Source: Paraburkholderia sprentiae WSM5005
GTDB lineage: Bacteria > Pseudomonadota > Gammaproteobacteria > Burkholderiales > Burkholderiaceae
Direction of reading: 5' to 3'
Length of the DNA: 64,000 nucleotides
NCBI RefSeq assembly: GCF_001865575.2
Contig: NZ_CP017561.2
Coordinates: 1,426,001-1,490,000 of the forward strand
The notes below the pieces were generated by a model that made no database searches, was not told where the DNA came from, and saw only the letters and a program-made list of their open reading frames with translations. Positions 7,611-17,982 of the stretch are shown here, piece by piece; the first letter of the stretch is position 1; every line of letters starts with the position of its first letter. Both the position numbers and the translations under genes were made by a program.

Positions 7611-8663
7611 ATGGAATACCGCAGACTCGGCGACTCCGACGTGCACGTTAGCCTGATTGGTCTCGGCACGATGACGTGGGGCGAGCAGAACACCGAGCAG
7701 CAAGCGCACGCGCAGATCGACTATGCACTCGATCACGGCGTGAACCTGATCGACACCGCCGAAATGTATCCGGTGCCGCCGCGCGCCGAAACGCAAGGCT
7801 CGACGGAGCGCTACATCGGCACGTGGCTCGCGCAGCACAAGAGCGCGCGCGAGAAGATCGTGCTCGCCACCAAGATCGCGGGCCCGGCGCGTCAGCCGCA
7901 CAATCCGCGTCATATCCGCGGCGAAGGCAACCAGTTCGACCGCAAGAATCTGACCGAGGCGCTCAACGACAGCCTCAAGCGCCTGCAAACAGACTACATC
8001 GATCTGTATCAGCTGCACTGGCCGGATCGCAGCACGATGACGTTCGGCCGCCCGTCGTATCCGTGGGTCGACGACGCGTACACGGTGCCGATCGAGGAAA
8101 CGATGACGGTGCTCGCCGAATTCGTCAAGGCTGGCAAGGTGCGCCATATCGGCGTGTCGAACGAAACGCCGTGGGGCGTCGCGCAGTTTCTGCGCGCGGC
8201 CGAAAAGCTCGGCTTGCCGCGCATCGTCAGCATTCAGAATCCGTACAGCCTGCTGAACCGCACGTACGAAGTGGGTCTGTCCGAATACGCGCATCGCGAC
8301 AACATCGGTTTGCTCGCCTATTCGCCGCTCGCGTTCGGCTGGCTGTCGGGCAAGTACGAAGGCGGCGCGCGTCCGGCCGGCGCGCGCATCACGCTGTTCG
8401 AGCGCTTCCAGCGCTACAGCAAGCCGCAAGCCGTGCAGGCGACCACGCGGTACGTCGAGCTCGCGAAGCGCCACGGCCTGTCGCCCGCGCAATTCGCGCT
8501 CGCGTTCGTCAATAGCCGGCCGTTCGTGACCAGCAATCTGATCGGCGCGACGTCGCTCGAGCAGTTGAAGGAAAATATCGCCAGCGCGGACGTGAAGCTG
8601 TCGGTGGAAGTGCTCGCGGAAATCGACAGGCTGCACGAGCTGCAGCCGAATCCGGCACCGTGA
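7611..8663 (+). CDS. tas: NADP(H)-dependent aldo-keto reductase, Tas type
   Basis: A 350-residue AKR enzyme. The catalytic tetrad is visible as Asp48 and Tyr53 in NLIDTAEMYP, Lys88 in LATKIAGP and His136 in YQLHWPDR. Length and the segments MEYRRLGDSDVHVSLIGLGTMTWG and SPLAFGWLSGKYEGG match E. coli Tas, a close relative that complements a tyrosine auxotrophy under some conditions. The real substrate is unknown; carbonyl reduction in the cytoplasm is expected. It is monocistronic by position, 170 bp from the divergent DUF3820 gene. The start codon follows ACAGGACAAGTTAG, an acceptable AGGA ribosome-binding site. Confidence 0.9.
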   Translation: MEYRRLGDSDVHVSLIGLGTMTWGEQNTEQQAHAQIDYALDHGVNLIDTAEMYPVPPRAETQGSTERYIGTWLAQHKSAREKIVLATKIAGPARQPHNPRHIRGEGNQFDRKNLTEALNDSLKRLQTDYIDLYQLHWPDRSTMTFGRPSYPWVDDAYTVPIEETMTVLAEFVKAGKVRHIGVSNETPWGVAQFLRAAEKLGLPRIVSIQNPYSLLNRTYEVGLSEYAHRDNIGLLAYSPLAFGWLSGKYEGGARPAGARITLFERFQRYSKPQAVQATTRYVELAKRHGLSPAQFALAFVNSRPFVTSNLIGATSLEQLKENIASADVKLSVEVLAEIDRLHELQPNPAP

Positions 8664-8758
8664 CGTCGACGTAATCGCGGTGTGCTTGCCGCGGTGGCAC
8701 CGGTCGATTGCCGGTGCGGCTGCGGCAAGCGCGTCGAATCAATCGGCGCCAGCCGAAC

Positions 8759-10180
8759 TCAACCCGCGGCCTTTGCCGTATCCACCTCGCGCTTCGCCGC
8801 AAGCGGCGAATTCTCGCCGAGATCCCAGAACAGTCCCGCCATCATCTGCAGGCCCTCGCGCACCACCGGGCTCAGAAGATGCTCGTTCGGCGCATGCTGC
8901 GAGCAGGCCGGATACGAATGCGGCACCCAGATCGTCGGCAGACCGAGCGTGTCGGCGAATACTTCGTTCGGCAGCGTGCCGCCGAGATTCGGCAGCAGCG
9001 CGGTCTTTTTGCCGGTGGTTGCTTCGAGCGACGCGGTCGCCCACAAGACCCACGGATCGTCGGGATTGAGCCGCGTGGCTGGCGCGCCACGTTCGACGTC
9101 GATCTCGACCAGCTGAAAACCGTGCGCGTCGAGATGGGCCCGCAGATGCTCGCCAAGGTTTTCCCAATCGGTGCCGATCACGAAGCGCAACTGGCAGACT
9201 GCGAACGCCGACGGCGGAATCGCGTTGACCGGGTTCTCCGGATTGCCCGCCTTGAAAGCCAGCACTTCGAAGCTGTTCCAGCCGAATACGCGCTCGGGCG
9301 CGGAAAGACCGGGCTCGCCCCAGTTGTCGTCGACGGTGGGGTCGCCCGGACCGCCGCCCACCGCGATGTCGGCAAGCGCATCGCGCACGGCCTCCGGGAT
9401 CGGCGGCGGACGCAGACCCTCGACCCCGATGACCCCGCGCGCATCGACGAGACTCGCGAGCGCATTGGCGAGCACCGTCGCCGGATTGCGCAGCAGGCCG
9501 CCCCAGTTGCCCGAGTGATGCGCGCCGTCGCGCAAGTTCAGCGACAGTCTGAAATTGACCGCGCCGCGCGAGCCGAGAAACACGGTCGGACGACGCGCGG
9601 CGAGACGCGGACCGTCGGAGGCAATCAGCACGTCGGCACGGAGTTCGTCGCGATGTGCATGGCAGATCGCGTCGAGTCCCGGCGAGCCGGTTTCCTCGCC
9701 CATTTCGATCAGCAGCTTCGTGTTGAAGCCGAGCTTGCCGTCGCGCGCGGCGAGCGTGCTGGCGAGCGCGGCGAGGTTGATCGAGTGCTGGCCTTTATTG
9801 TCGGCGGTGCCGCGGCCGAACCAGCGCTCGCCTTCGACGGTCACGGCCCACGGCGTCAGCGGCGCGCGCCACTGGCTGTCGTAGCCGCGCACGACGTCGC
9901 CGTGGCCGTAGATCAGGACGGTCGGTAGATTGTCACCTTCGTGACGGTTGGCGAACAGGAATGGGCCGAAGCCTTCGACCGGGTTATCGACGATGCGCGT
10001 GCCGAAGCCGAGGCGCTCTGCTTCGGGCGCGATTTCGTCGGTCAGATAGGACAGCAGCAGCGCGCCGCGATCGGGTTCCTGACTTTCGGTGCGAAAGCCG
10101 ACGCGGCGGTTCAGATCGGCGAGAAAAGCGCCGGATTCGAAGTGCCGGGTGGCAAGCTCGATGGCCCGGTTGCGGCTCAT
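8759..10180 (-). CDS. M20 family metallopeptidase
   Basis: A 473-residue zinc amidohydrolase/peptidase of the M20/ArgE/DapE superfamily. Metal-site motifs are in order: GHGDVVRGYD, GRGTADNKGQ with the bridging Asp, EMGEETGSPGL with the catalytic Glu-Glu pair, and SQHAPNEHLL near the C-terminus with a metal-binding His. The central dimerisation (lid) domain lies roughly between residues 205 and 330. No signal peptide is present, so it is likely cytoplasmic. Substrate cannot be told from sequence; dipeptidase or N-acyl hydrolase activity is likely. The ATG follows TTGGAGAC. A 34-codon frame overlaps this start by four bases (see findings). Confidence 0.88.
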   Translation of the reverse strand: MSRNRAIELATRHFESGAFLADLNRRVGFRTESQEPDRGALLLSYLTDEIAPEAERLGFGTRIVDNPVEGFGPFLFANRHEGDNLPTVLIYGHGDVVRGYDSQWRAPLTPWAVTVEGERWFGRGTADNKGQHSINLAALASTLAARDGKLGFNTKLLIEMGEETGSPGLDAICHAHRDELRADVLIASDGPRLAARRPTVFLGSRGAVNFRLSLNLRDGAHHSGNWGGLLRNPATVLANALASLVDARGVIGVEGLRPPPIPEAVRDALADIAVGGGPGDPTVDDNWGEPGLSAPERVFGWNSFEVLAFKAGNPENPVNAIPPSAFAVCQLRFVIGTDWENLGEHLRAHLDAHGFQLVEIDVERGAPATRLNPDDPWVLWATASLEATTGKKTALLPNLGGTLPNEVFADTLGLPTIWVPHSYPACSQHAPNEHLLSPVVREGLQMMAGLFWDLGENSPLAAKREVDTAKAAG

Positions 10181-10685
10181 GTTGATGTCTCCAATACGGG
10201 TGGGTGAGTCGGGCACATGACCGCGAGACTCGCCTGCTCGACGCGCGGCGTGGCGTTCGGGGGAATCGTCTGCGATGTCATTGCGACCGATTCTAGAAGT
10301 GCGCCCTTTTTGTCACAATGATCATGTTTCGAAGCGTGCATTGCCGGAAAAGCAAAGCGTCGTGCGGCAAGCGTGCGCCGTCGGCGCCCGTGAGCCGATG
10401 CACGAAATGCGCCATATGCAACGCACCGAGCGGCAAATGTTCTCCCGGAATCCGAATCACGACCTAAACTGTGGTGGACGGCAAGGACGGCCATAAGAAA
10501 ACGACCCTGATGGTGCGCGCAGCGATCAGGCAAAACCGCAGAACAATGACTGTCGAACCGCTGACATGCCGCCCGGCCGGGATGCTGCAATGCACACGAG
10601 CGGCAACCGGTGGACCCAAAAAGAAGCGCGGCGCGTCGACCCAATGGCGCGTCGCCCACAACAGAGCGATAGGACCAACACATCC
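10181..10685. other. Divergent intergenic region, no full gene supported
   Basis: About 505 bp between the divergent M20 peptidase and hypothetical genes. It includes a possible 34-codon leader frame on the minus strand (10177-10281) and otherwise shows no coding frame with a ribosome-binding site. The promoters of both flanking genes are expected here but no sharp consensus was seen. Confidence 0.5.
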
Positions 10686-11108
10686 ATGGCGCAACAGAAA
10701 ACCAATCCGAAACTCGAGCAGGCGCTCACGCGTGGCGATCTCGCGATCCGTCAGGCAAACTCGGCGAGAGCGACCGCGCTGTTGCGTGCACTCGCCAAGA
10801 TGATCGTCGATGCGTCGGCGACCATCGGCGTGGAAGCCTTCACGCTGATTCACGACGGCGACAAGATCTACGATCCCGCCGATGGTCTATGGCCGCAGGC
10901 GCTGCTGATCTCGCTCGATGGCCCAGTCGAGGATGCCGATCCCGACGAATTGCGCACGGTGCGGCTGATCGCGGATGATCCGGCCACTGTGTTCCGGGTC
11001 GAATGGCAGCGCGCCGACGGCAAGATCGGGCGTCACGAGGGCGGGCCGTTCGCGACGGTCGCGTTCATCTCCGACGTCGAGATTCCGTGGACCGATGACG
11101 AGGACTGA
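10686..11108 (+). CDS. Hypothetical protein
   Basis: A 140-residue acidic cytoplasmic protein of unknown function. An N-terminal helical part (about residues 5-45) is followed by a beta-rich part containing HDGDKIYDPADGLWPQAL and a C-terminal strand near FATVAFISDVEIPW, ending in acidic residues. No signal peptide or membrane segment is present. The ATG at 10686 has only a weak AGGA upstream; the frame remains open further upstream with other ATGs (10566, 10587), so the start may be earlier. It is convergent with the nodJ-type gene, 17 bp apart. Confidence 0.65.
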   Translation: MAQQKTNPKLEQALTRGDLAIRQANSARATALLRALAKMIVDASATIGVEAFTLIHDGDKIYDPADGLWPQALLISLDGPVEDADPDELRTVRLIADDPATVFRVEWQRADGKIGRHEGGPFATVAFISDVEIPWTDDED

Positions 11109-11125
11109 CCGGCGCGTGGGGGCTA

Positions 11126-11953
11126 TTACTTCATCATCCGGCGCCGAAACAGAATCGCCGACGCGATAAAGCCGCCGATCGCATAAGCAGCCAGCACGCT
11201 CACATGCAGCGTGGCGTGCTCGATCGGCCGGCCGAGCATCGCCGGGCGCATCAGGTCGACCGCATTGGCGAGCGGCAGCGCTGCGGTCACGGCTTGTGCG
11301 GCGGCGGGCAGTTGCGAGATCGGAAAGAACACCCCGGAGAGCAGCAGCATCGGTGTGAGCACGAGCGTCTGATAGAACATGAAAAAGTCGTAGGACGGCG
11401 CGAGCGCCGTCACGATCATCGCGAGGCTCGCGAACGCGAGTCCGGCCAGCACGATGATCGGCAACGCGAGCAGCATCGACGGAAAGTTCGCATAGCCGAG
11501 CGCGCCTGCCACCAGCATGATCGCCGCACCCGACAACACTGATTTGCTCGCGGCCCACACCACTTCGCCGAGCACGATATCGCCGAGCGTGAGCGGCGTA
11601 TGCATGATCGCTTCCCATGTGCGTTGCACGTGCATGCGCGAAAAGCCCGAATACATCGACTCGAAGCTCGCCGACATCATCACGCTGGACGCCACCGTGC
11701 CCGCCGCGAGGAACGAGATATACGACACGCCGTCGACGTGGCCGACCATCAGCCCGAGCCCGAGGCCGAGACCGAACAGATAGATCATCGGATCGGCGAG
11801 GTTGCCGAACATCGACGCGATCGCGAGCTTCTTCCACACCAGATAGTTGCGGCGCCAGACCGCGATCCAGTTCGTGGCGTTGGCGGGGAAGGCGCCGAAG
11901 GGCTCCTGTGCCGATGGCGTGCCGTCGTGGGTTTCGTAAGTGCGTGCGTCCAT
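11126..11953 (-). CDS. nodJ: ABC-2 type permease of the NodJ family
   Basis: A 275-residue inner-membrane protein with six hydrophobic segments and the ABC-2 permease layout. Segments such as [31 protein letters not shown] and [20 protein letters not shown] are characteristic of NodJ and of the related daunorubicin-resistance permeases. With the NodI-type ATPase immediately upstream it would form an exporter. In rhizobia NodIJ exports lipo-chitooligosaccharides, but no nod biosynthesis genes are present here, so the symbol marks family only and the substrate is unknown. The two genes are 19 bp apart and clearly one operon. Confidence 0.85.
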   Translation of the reverse strand: MDARTYETHDGTPSAQEPFGAFPANATNWIAVWRRNYLVWKKLAIASMFGNLADPMIYLFGLGLGLGLMVGHVDGVSYISFLAAGTVASSVMMSASFESMYSGFSRMHVQRTWEAIMHTPLTLGDIVLGEVVWAASKSVLSGAAIMLVAGALGYANFPSMLLALPIIVLAGLAFASLAMIVTALAPSYDFFMFYQTLVLTPMLLLSGVFFPISQLPAAAQAVTAALPLANAVDLMRPAMLGRPIEHATLHVSVLAAYAIGGFIASAILFRRRMMK

Positions 11954-11972
11954 GAGTTGTCTCGTTGCGTAA

Positions 11973-12887
<915 letters not shown>

Positions 12888-13225
12888 GAGGCGAGCGAAG
12901 CTCCTGAAGAAGACGCAGCGTACGCGCGAGACACACAACATACCTGCGATGCACCGACTGCGCACGCGAAGCCGTTTATTCTAGGGTATGGGCATCGCCG
13001 ATGCGAGCGAGCCTCCGGGAACGCGTAATGCGCGCGTTGCGTGGTGGTGTACCGTTTTGCATTGCGGCATCCGCGCGTAAACGCCGCTTCGGATCGCCCG
13101 ACGCTTGTGCGGACGGGACCTGCGTGCACCGACTATGCACTTAGCGTTTTCCATCCCTTGCAAGCCGAATTGCGGCGCACCATGATTGATTCAGACCGCG
13201 CCTTCCGCGCGAATGGAGAAAACTG
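12888..13225. other. Divergent intergenic region
   Basis: About 340 bp between nodI and the universal stress protein gene. No coding frame with support is seen. The uspA leader ends with a good GGAGAAA ribosome-binding site. No operator or strong promoter consensus stood out. Confidence 0.5.
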
Positions 13226-13693
13226 ATGGCGAGCTACCGGAAAATCCTGTTGTGCTATGACGGCTCGCGCGAAGGCCGCAAAGCCCTGCGTTGCGGTGCC
13301 GATCTGGCGTTGGACCTGAAGGCGGAAACGCATCTGTTATCGGTCGTCGACATGCGTTCGAGCATTGCGCAAAGCGCGGGCTTGTTGACGGACGTAGCGT
13401 GCGGCAGTTTCGAAAAAACGGCCCGGGAGATTCTGCAGGAAGGCGTGAACTGGCTGACCGAGCGCGGCGTGAGCGCGCAAGGGCATTTCGCGTTCGGTCA
13501 TCCGATCGACGAGATCGCCAATCTTGCCAACGAGTTGCAGGTCGATCTCGTGGTGGTCGGCCATCGCTGCCGCACCGGTTTGTCGCGTTGGTGGATGGGA
13601 GCGGGCAACACGCCGCTGCTCGACAGGGTGTCGTGCAGCATTCTGGTGGCGTGCTCGTCCGTGCAGGAGCAGCAGCAGGCGGCTGCGGCGTAA
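13226..13693 (+). CDS. Universal stress protein, UspA family
   Basis: A 155-residue single Usp domain. It begins YRKILLCYDGSREGRKAL, the usual first strand and helix of the Rossmann-like fold, and ends with a version of the ATP-binding loop: VVGHRCRTGLSRWWMGAG followed by NTPLLDRVSCSILV. The spacing of glycines is close to the G-2x-G-9x-G-(S/T) pattern but the second glycine is not obvious, so nucleotide binding is uncertain. Such proteins support survival in stationary phase or stress. The ATG follows GGAGAAAACTG. It is monocistronic and convergent with the DUF2939 gene. Confidence 0.9.
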   Translation: MASYRKILLCYDGSREGRKALRCGADLALDLKAETHLLSVVDMRSSIAQSAGLLTDVACGSFEKTAREILQEGVNWLTERGVSAQGHFAFGHPIDEIANLANELQVDLVVVGHRCRTGLSRWWMGAGNTPLLDRVSCSILVACSSVQEQQQAAAA

Positions 13694-13759
13694 CACGCTA
13701 GCCGAGGGCGCGAAGCGGTGTGCCCTCTCATGTAGCCAAGATGTGAACAAAGCTGTCAT

Positions 13760-13785
13760 GTGGCTGGCCTCGGATGGCCAGCCAC
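13760..13785. terminator. Perfect 10-bp hairpin between convergent genes
   Basis: GTGGCTGGCC (13760-13769) pairs perfectly with GGCCAGCCAC (13776-13785) around a 6-base loop. It lies between the uspA-type gene and the DUF2939 gene, which converge. No U-tract follows on either strand, so a shared terminator role is inferred from position. Confidence 0.5.
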
Positions 13786-13811
13786 GCATTCCTTCCGGCC
13801 AGGCTTCGATC

Positions 13812-14429
13812 TCACTCGTTCAGATTGATCGCGGCGAGCTTCCACGTGACGAGACCTTCGCGACGGAAGATTGCCGAATAGTTCGCATTGCCTTCGCCAC
13901 GTCGGTACGTGACGACGAATTCGTTGAGACTGCGATAGCCGGCCGTGCTTTGACGCCCGGGTGGCGGCGAGCTTGCCTGATTGGCGGTGTCGCCCGCGGC
14001 TGGTGCGGCCGGCGCTTCGCCGCCCGCCGCTGGTGGCGCGGACGGTTGTTCACCCGGCATACCGCGTGGGGGCATGCCGTTCAGCAGCGCCGCGACGCCG
14101 TCGGGTGTCGCATAGGCATCGACGAGCGGGCCGATCAACGTCACGCCGATCACCGCGCCGATCGTGGCCATCTTGTTGCCGGCGTCCGCTTCGAGCCGTC
14201 GTGTCAGCATGGCGCCGACCTGTTGTTTCAGGCTATCGCGCAGCGCGGGAAAGTCCACGTACTGATTGACGGTTTGCGCGTCTCGCGCGTCTGCTGCGCG
14301 TTTGAGATTGTTCACCGCGATATACGGTGACGCATAAATAAACCCCAGCGCGGCAACCACGATCACCACGATCAGCGTGATCAGCAGCGGCCGGGTGGCG
14401 CTGCCTTGTATACGTTTCGGAATTCGCAT
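13812..14429 (-). CDS. DUF2939 domain membrane-anchored protein
   Basis: A 205-residue protein with one N-terminal membrane segment (LLITLIVVIVVAALGFIYASP, roughly residues 14-34, quoted as the hydrophobic core PLLITLIVVIVVAALGFIY). The YIAVNNLKRAADARDAQTVNQYVDFPALRDSL region directly after it is the typical DUF2939 beginning. A Pro/Ala/Gly-rich linker (about residues 125-155) separates this from a C-terminal beta-rich part ending GLVTWKLAAINL. Function is unknown; most of the protein should face the periplasm. The ATG at 14429 has GGAG eight bases upstream and was preferred over an upstream GTG. No clear operon partner. Confidence 0.82.
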   Translation of the reverse strand: MRIPKRIQGSATRPLLITLIVVIVVAALGFIYASPYIAVNNLKRAADARDAQTVNQYVDFPALRDSLKQQVGAMLTRRLEADAGNKMATIGAVIGVTLIGPLVDAYATPDGVAALLNGMPPRGMPGEQPSAPPAAGGEAPAAPAAGDTANQASSPPPGRQSTAGYRSLNEFVVTYRRGEGNANYSAIFRREGLVTWKLAAINLNE

Positions 14430-14548
14430 CGAATGGGACTCCACGTCAGTGATGATCTAACGTCGACCACGGCGAGGTCGAAACGATCCCATCCCACGCG
14501 AAACGCTGAACATCCGAAGTGCGTATTGCATGCGTGCTCAGGATTCGC

Positions 14549-14893
14549 TCAGGCTTCGAACACCGCGCCGTGCACGTTGGCTTCGTCGGCTATGCAACGA
14601 TCGATCATACGGCATACGGCGTCGACCGTGCCGACCATGATCAGTCGCGACGGTCCATGGTAGACCCGCACCGGTGCGCGACGCGCAGGCTCGGCGATGT
14701 TCAGCGCTGAATTCAGCGACACGCGAGCGAACGCCGGCAACGACGACGGCAGAGCGGAAGCTGCGGCAGGCACGTCGAACAGCGACGGCGTGCGCGTTGC
14801 GGGCGCCTCGATCAGCGCGCAGGGCGTGAGCTTGCGCAGATGGCGCAAACGGCCGAACTGGCGAAAAGGCAGCAGGCGGGCAAGGCGTTCCAT
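14549..14893 (-). CDS. Small protein downstream of lexA
   Basis: A 114-residue protein of unknown function, 78 bp downstream of lexA on the same strand, so possibly co-transcribed under LexA control. The N-terminal third is basic and Leu/Arg-rich (MERLARLLPFRQFGRLRHLR), the middle is Ala/Ser/Pro-rich, and the C-terminal part (PVRVYHGPSRLIMVGTVDAV onward) has alternating hydrophobics like a small folded unit. The ATG follows TGGAGAGACTC, a good ribosome-binding site. Genes in this position in other bacteria include the division inhibitor sulA, but I see no convincing similarity, so that is only a positional thought. Confidence 0.6.
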   Translation of the reverse strand: MERLARLLPFRQFGRLRHLRKLTPCALIEAPATRTPSLFDVPAAASALPSSLPAFARVSLNSALNIAEPARRAPVRVYHGPSRLIMVGTVDAVCRMIDRCIADEANVHGAVFEA

Positions 14894-14971
14894 GAGTCTC
14901 TCCAGGCGATACGGCGTAAATGCGGCTTGAGTTGGACAAACCGGCGCAAGCGTTCCGGCGACAGTGAAAGA

Positions 14972-15622
14972 TCAGAATTCGCCGGGGCGGATGAGCCCGA
15001 CCGCAATCCCTTCCAGCGCAAAATCGGCGCTGCCGGTTGCCACGAAGATGTTGTCGTAATCGGGGTTTTCGGCGATCAGCTCGATGCCGTTCGGCCGGCG
15101 CTTCAGACGCTTGACCGTCACGTCGTCGCCAAGCCGCGCAATGATGATCTGGCCGTCCTTCGCTTCGCTGCGCTTTTGCACCGCGAGCAGGTCGCCGTCG
15201 AGAATGCCGGCGTCGCGCATCGACAGGCCGCGCACTTTGAGCAGGTAGTCGGGCTTGCTCGAGAAGAGCGCCGGGTCGCACGCGTAGTGCTGCGCGATAT
15301 GTTCCTGCGCGAGGATCGGACTACCCGCCGCGACCCGACCGATCAGCGGCAGTGACAACTGCATCAGGCCCGCATGCGGGAGCGTGAACTGATGTGGGGC
15401 GTCCTCTTGCCCGGACAGCAGACGGATGCCGCGCGACGCGCCGGCTGCGAGTTCGATCACGCCCTTGCGCGCCAGCGCGCGCAGATGCTCTTCCGCGGAA
15501 TTGGCCGAACTGAAACCGAGTTCGGCGGCGATTTCCGCGCGAGTGGGCGGAAAGCCGGTGCGTTCGATCGCGCGGCGGATCAGATCGAAAACCTGCTGCT
15601 GTCGTGCGGTGAGTTTTGTCAT
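14972..15622 (-). CDS. lexA: LexA repressor
   Basis: The 216-residue master repressor of the SOS response. The N-terminal winged helix begins [17 protein letters not shown] and continues through the recognition region [17 protein letters not shown]. The self-cleavage site is Ala99-Gly100 in GRVAAGSP. The catalytic pair is Ser134 in [11 protein letters not shown] and Lys171 in VTVKRLKR. RecA-stimulated autoproteolysis releases repression. The ATG at 15622 matches the family N-terminus; an in-frame GTG two codons earlier is unlikely. Two SOS boxes lie directly upstream, so the gene is autoregulated. It is divergent from the sulfate operon. Confidence 0.97.
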   Translation of the reverse strand: MTKLTARQQQVFDLIRRAIERTGFPPTRAEIAAELGFSSANSAEEHLRALARKGVIELAAGASRGIRLLSGQEDAPHQFTLPHAGLMQLSLPLIGRVAAGSPILAQEHIAQHYACDPALFSSKPDYLLKVRGLSMRDAGILDGDLLAVQKRSEAKDGQIIIARLGDDVTVKRLKRRPNGIELIAENPDYDNIFVATGSADFALEGIAVGLIRPGEF

Positions 15623-15627
15623 GGCCA

Positions 15628-15643
15628 CTGTATGTATGAACAG
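15628..15643 (-). promoter_or_regulatory. LexA (SOS) box, proximal
   Basis: CTG and CAG separated by 10 bases, matching the CTG-N10-CAG core. It begins 5 bp upstream of the lexA start codon, so a bound repressor would sit over the ribosome-binding region. Confidence 0.82.
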
Positions 15644-15647
15644 GTGA

Positions 15648-15663
15648 CTGTATTTTTATACAG
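15648..15663 (-). promoter_or_regulatory. LexA (SOS) box, distal
   Basis: On the minus strand CTGTATAAAAATACAG, a near-consensus LexA site. It is exactly 20 bp from the proximal box, two helical turns, which favours cooperative binding. Confidence 0.9.
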
Positions 15664-15790
15664 TATTCGGCGCATTTCAAGCTTTACTTTAGGTTCGATG
15701 GAAGAGGCGCGCTGCGGCGTCGCTTATCGGCGACAGCGCGTCGTTTTTGGCGCGTCAGCAGCCGTCGCATCTGCCGTTACCACTTTTAAG

Positions 15791-15822
15791 CATTAAAAAA
15801 TGAAGAAACATTATTTTTAATG
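15791..15822. promoter_or_regulatory. AT-rich inverted repeat ahead of the sulfate operon
   Basis: CATTAAAAA (15791-15799) and TTTTTAATG (15814-15822) form a perfect 9-bp inverted repeat with a 14-base spacer in the lexA-sbp gap, about 110 bp before sbp. CysB-type sites are AT-rich and found at such positions, so a CysB operator is plausible; it is not proven. Confidence 0.4.
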
Positions 15823-15933
15823 ATGAAAGCCCTTCGATAGACTGCCTCGGGGTTAGCGCTCATGTGCACGTGACCGCGACGCAGAACAACATCGGACGCT
15901 CATCAGCGGACCATCACGCGGAGAAAAATTGAG

Positions 15934-16980
15934 ATGAACTATCGGCACACGGGGCTTGCGGCTCGAACCAAAAAACGGATCGCGGCTCTCGCCGTCGCCG
16001 CGGCGGGCGCGCTGGGCATGTTGGGCGCGAGCGGCGTTGCGCACGCCGACACCACGCTGCTGAACGTGTCCTACGATCCGACGCGGGAGCTGTATCAGGA
16101 CATCAATCAGGCGTTCGGCAAGCAATGGCAGGCGAGGACCGGCGAAACCGTCACCTTCAAGCAGTCGCACGGCGGCTCGGGCGCGCAGGCTCGCTCGGTT
16201 CTCGATGGGTTGCAGGCCGACGTCGTCACGCTCGCGCTCGCTTATGACATCAACGCGCTCGCGAACAAGGGGCTCGTCGACAGGAACTGGCAGAAGCGTC
16301 TGCCGGACAACGCGTCGCCGTACACCTCGACGATCGTGTTTCTCGTGCGCAAGGGCAACCCGAAGCACATCAAGGATTGGGACGACCTGGTGAAGCCGGG
16401 CGTGTCGATCGTGACGCCGAATCCGAAGACCTCGGGCGGCGCGCGCTGGAACTATCTGGCCGCATGGGCGTACGCCGAGCATCAGCCGGGCGGCAACGTG
16501 CAGACGGCCAGGGAGTTCGTCGGCAAGCTGTACAAGAACGCCGGGGTGCTCGATTCCGGCGCGCGCGGCGCGACCACGAGCTTCGTGCAGCGCGGTATCG
16601 GCGACGTGCTGATCGCGTGGGAAAACGAGGCATTCCTGTCGCTGAAGGAGTTTGGTCCGGACAAGTTCGAAATCGTCGTGCCGTCGGTGAGTATCCTCGC
16701 CGAGCCGCCGGTCGCGGTGGTCGACAAGGTCGTCGACAGGCACGGTACGCGCAAGCTCGCCGAGGCGTACCTGAACTTCCTGTATAGCGAGCAGGGCCAG
16801 GAGATCGCCGCACGCAATTTCTATCGGCCGCGTTCGAACAAGGTACCGGCCGATCTGACCGCGAAGTTTCCGAAGCTGAAGCTGTACACCATCGACGATT
16901 CGTTCGGCGGCTGGGCCAGTGCGCAGAAGACCCATTTCGCGGACGGCGGCGTGTTCGATTCGATTTATCAGCCGCAGTAA
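15934..16980 (+). CDS. sbp: Periplasmic sulfate-binding protein
   Basis: A 348-residue solute receptor. A long basic/hydrophobic signal peptide ends near GVAHA-D (about residue 38). The mature protein starts [20 protein letters not shown], and [20 protein letters not shown] and [16 protein letters not shown] carry the main-chain and side-chain anion contacts seen in Sbp/CysP. It captures sulfate (possibly thiosulfate) in the periplasm and delivers it to CysTWA. Length and motifs fit Sbp. An AT-rich inverted repeat upstream is a candidate control site. A gap of 105 bp precedes cysT. Confidence 0.93.
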   Translation: MNYRHTGLAARTKKRIAALAVAAAGALGMLGASGVAHADTTLLNVSYDPTRELYQDINQAFGKQWQARTGETVTFKQSHGGSGAQARSVLDGLQADVVTLALAYDINALANKGLVDRNWQKRLPDNASPYTSTIVFLVRKGNPKHIKDWDDLVKPGVSIVTPNPKTSGGARWNYLAAWAYAEHQPGGNVQTAREFVGKLYKNAGVLDSGARGATTSFVQRGIGDVLIAWENEAFLSLKEFGPDKFEIVVPSVSILAEPPVAVVDKVVDRHGTRKLAEAYLNFLYSEQGQEIAARNFYRPRSNKVPADLTAKFPKLKLYTIDDSFGGWASAQKTHFADGGVFDSIYQPQ

Positions 16981-17085
16981 CGACCGCCGCCTGAATCATA
17001 GGCAGCGGCAACAGGGCGCGCTCAAGCGGCGCGCCTTCGGCGAACGAATGACCGCGCGAGCATCAACCATGAATGAGTATCCAGC

Positions 17086-17982
17086 ATGACCACGTTGACC
17101 TTCCGCAAGCCGAGCGCATTGCCCGGTTTTGGCCTGACACTCGGCATCACGGTGGCTTATCTGAGCCTCGTGGTGCTGATTCCATTGGCGGCGACCTTTC
17201 TGAAGACCGCGACGCTCGACTGGGATCAGTTCGTGCGCGCGGTCACGTCGCCACGCGTGCTCGCGTCGTATCGGCTGACGTTTTTCTCGGCGCTCGGCGG
17301 CGCGCTGATCAACGCGGTGTTCGGCTTTCTCGTCGCGTGGGTGTTGGTGCGCTATACGTTTCCGTTCAAGCGCATCGTCGATGCGGTCGTCGATCTGCCG
17401 TTCGCGCTGCCCACCTCGGTCGCGGGCATAGCGCTCGCGGCCGTGTATGCGGGCAACGGCTGGATCGGCCAGTTCCTCGCGCCGCTCGGTATCAAGATCG
17501 CGTTCACGCCGGCGGGCGTGCTGCTCGCGCTGACGTTCATCGGCCTGCCGTTCGTCGTGCGTACGGTGCAGCCGGTACTCGAGGAGTTCGAGCGCGAGCA
17601 GGAGGAGGCGGCCGCATGCCTCGGCGCGTCGCGCTGGCTCACGTTTCGCCGCGTCGTGCTGCCGGCCGTGTTTCCGGCGCTCCTGACCGGCTTCGCGCTC
17701 GCCTTCGCGCGCGCGCTCGGCGAATACGGCTCGGTGATCTTCATCGCCGGCAACGTGCCGATGAAGTCGGAGATCACGTCGCTGCTGATCATCACGAAGC
17801 TCGAGCAATACGACTATGCGGGCGCCACGGCACTCGCGGTCGTGATGCTGGTCGTGTCGTTCCTGATGCTGCTGTTCATCAACACGCTGCAGTGGTATCT
17901 GCAGCGGCGCACGAGCCGCGGCAACGCGCGGGCCGCGCCGGTGGTCACGAACGTCGTCGCAATCGGTGGGGGTGTGCAATGA
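17086..17982 (+). CDS. cysT: Sulfate ABC transporter permease CysT
   Basis: A 298-residue inner-membrane permease, one half of the sulfate channel. The N-terminal segment [20 protein letters not shown] is the first span. Pairs of spans follow, with [20 protein letters not shown] in the middle and the EAA-type docking loop near [17 protein letters not shown]. The segment [17 protein letters not shown] is characteristic of CysT/CysU. Its stop overlaps the cysW start by four bases (ATGA). Works with CysW, CysA and Sbp. Confidence 0.95.
   Translation: MTTLTFRKPSALPGFGLTLGITVAYLSLVVLIPLAATFLKTATLDWDQFVRAVTSPRVLASYRLTFFSALGGALINAVFGFLVAWVLVRYTFPFKRIVDAVVDLPFALPTSVAGIALAAVYAGNGWIGQFLAPLGIKIAFTPAGVLLALTFIGLPFVVRTVQPVLEEFEREQEEAAACLGASRWLTFRRVVLPAVFPALLTGFALAFARALGEYGSVIFIAGNVPMKSEITSLLIITKLEQYDYAGATALAVVMLVVSFLMLLFINTLQWYLQRRTSRGNARAAPVVTNVVAIGGGVQ

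Noticed and set aside
8708..9928. Long plus-strand frame of 406 codons opposite the M20 peptidase gene
   Set aside because: Antisense to a well-supported gene with intact motifs; arginine-rich composition typical of high-G+C shadow frames.
14549..14893. Naming the gene downstream of lexA as sulA
   Set aside because: Only position supports it; no sequence similarity to SulA could be seen.
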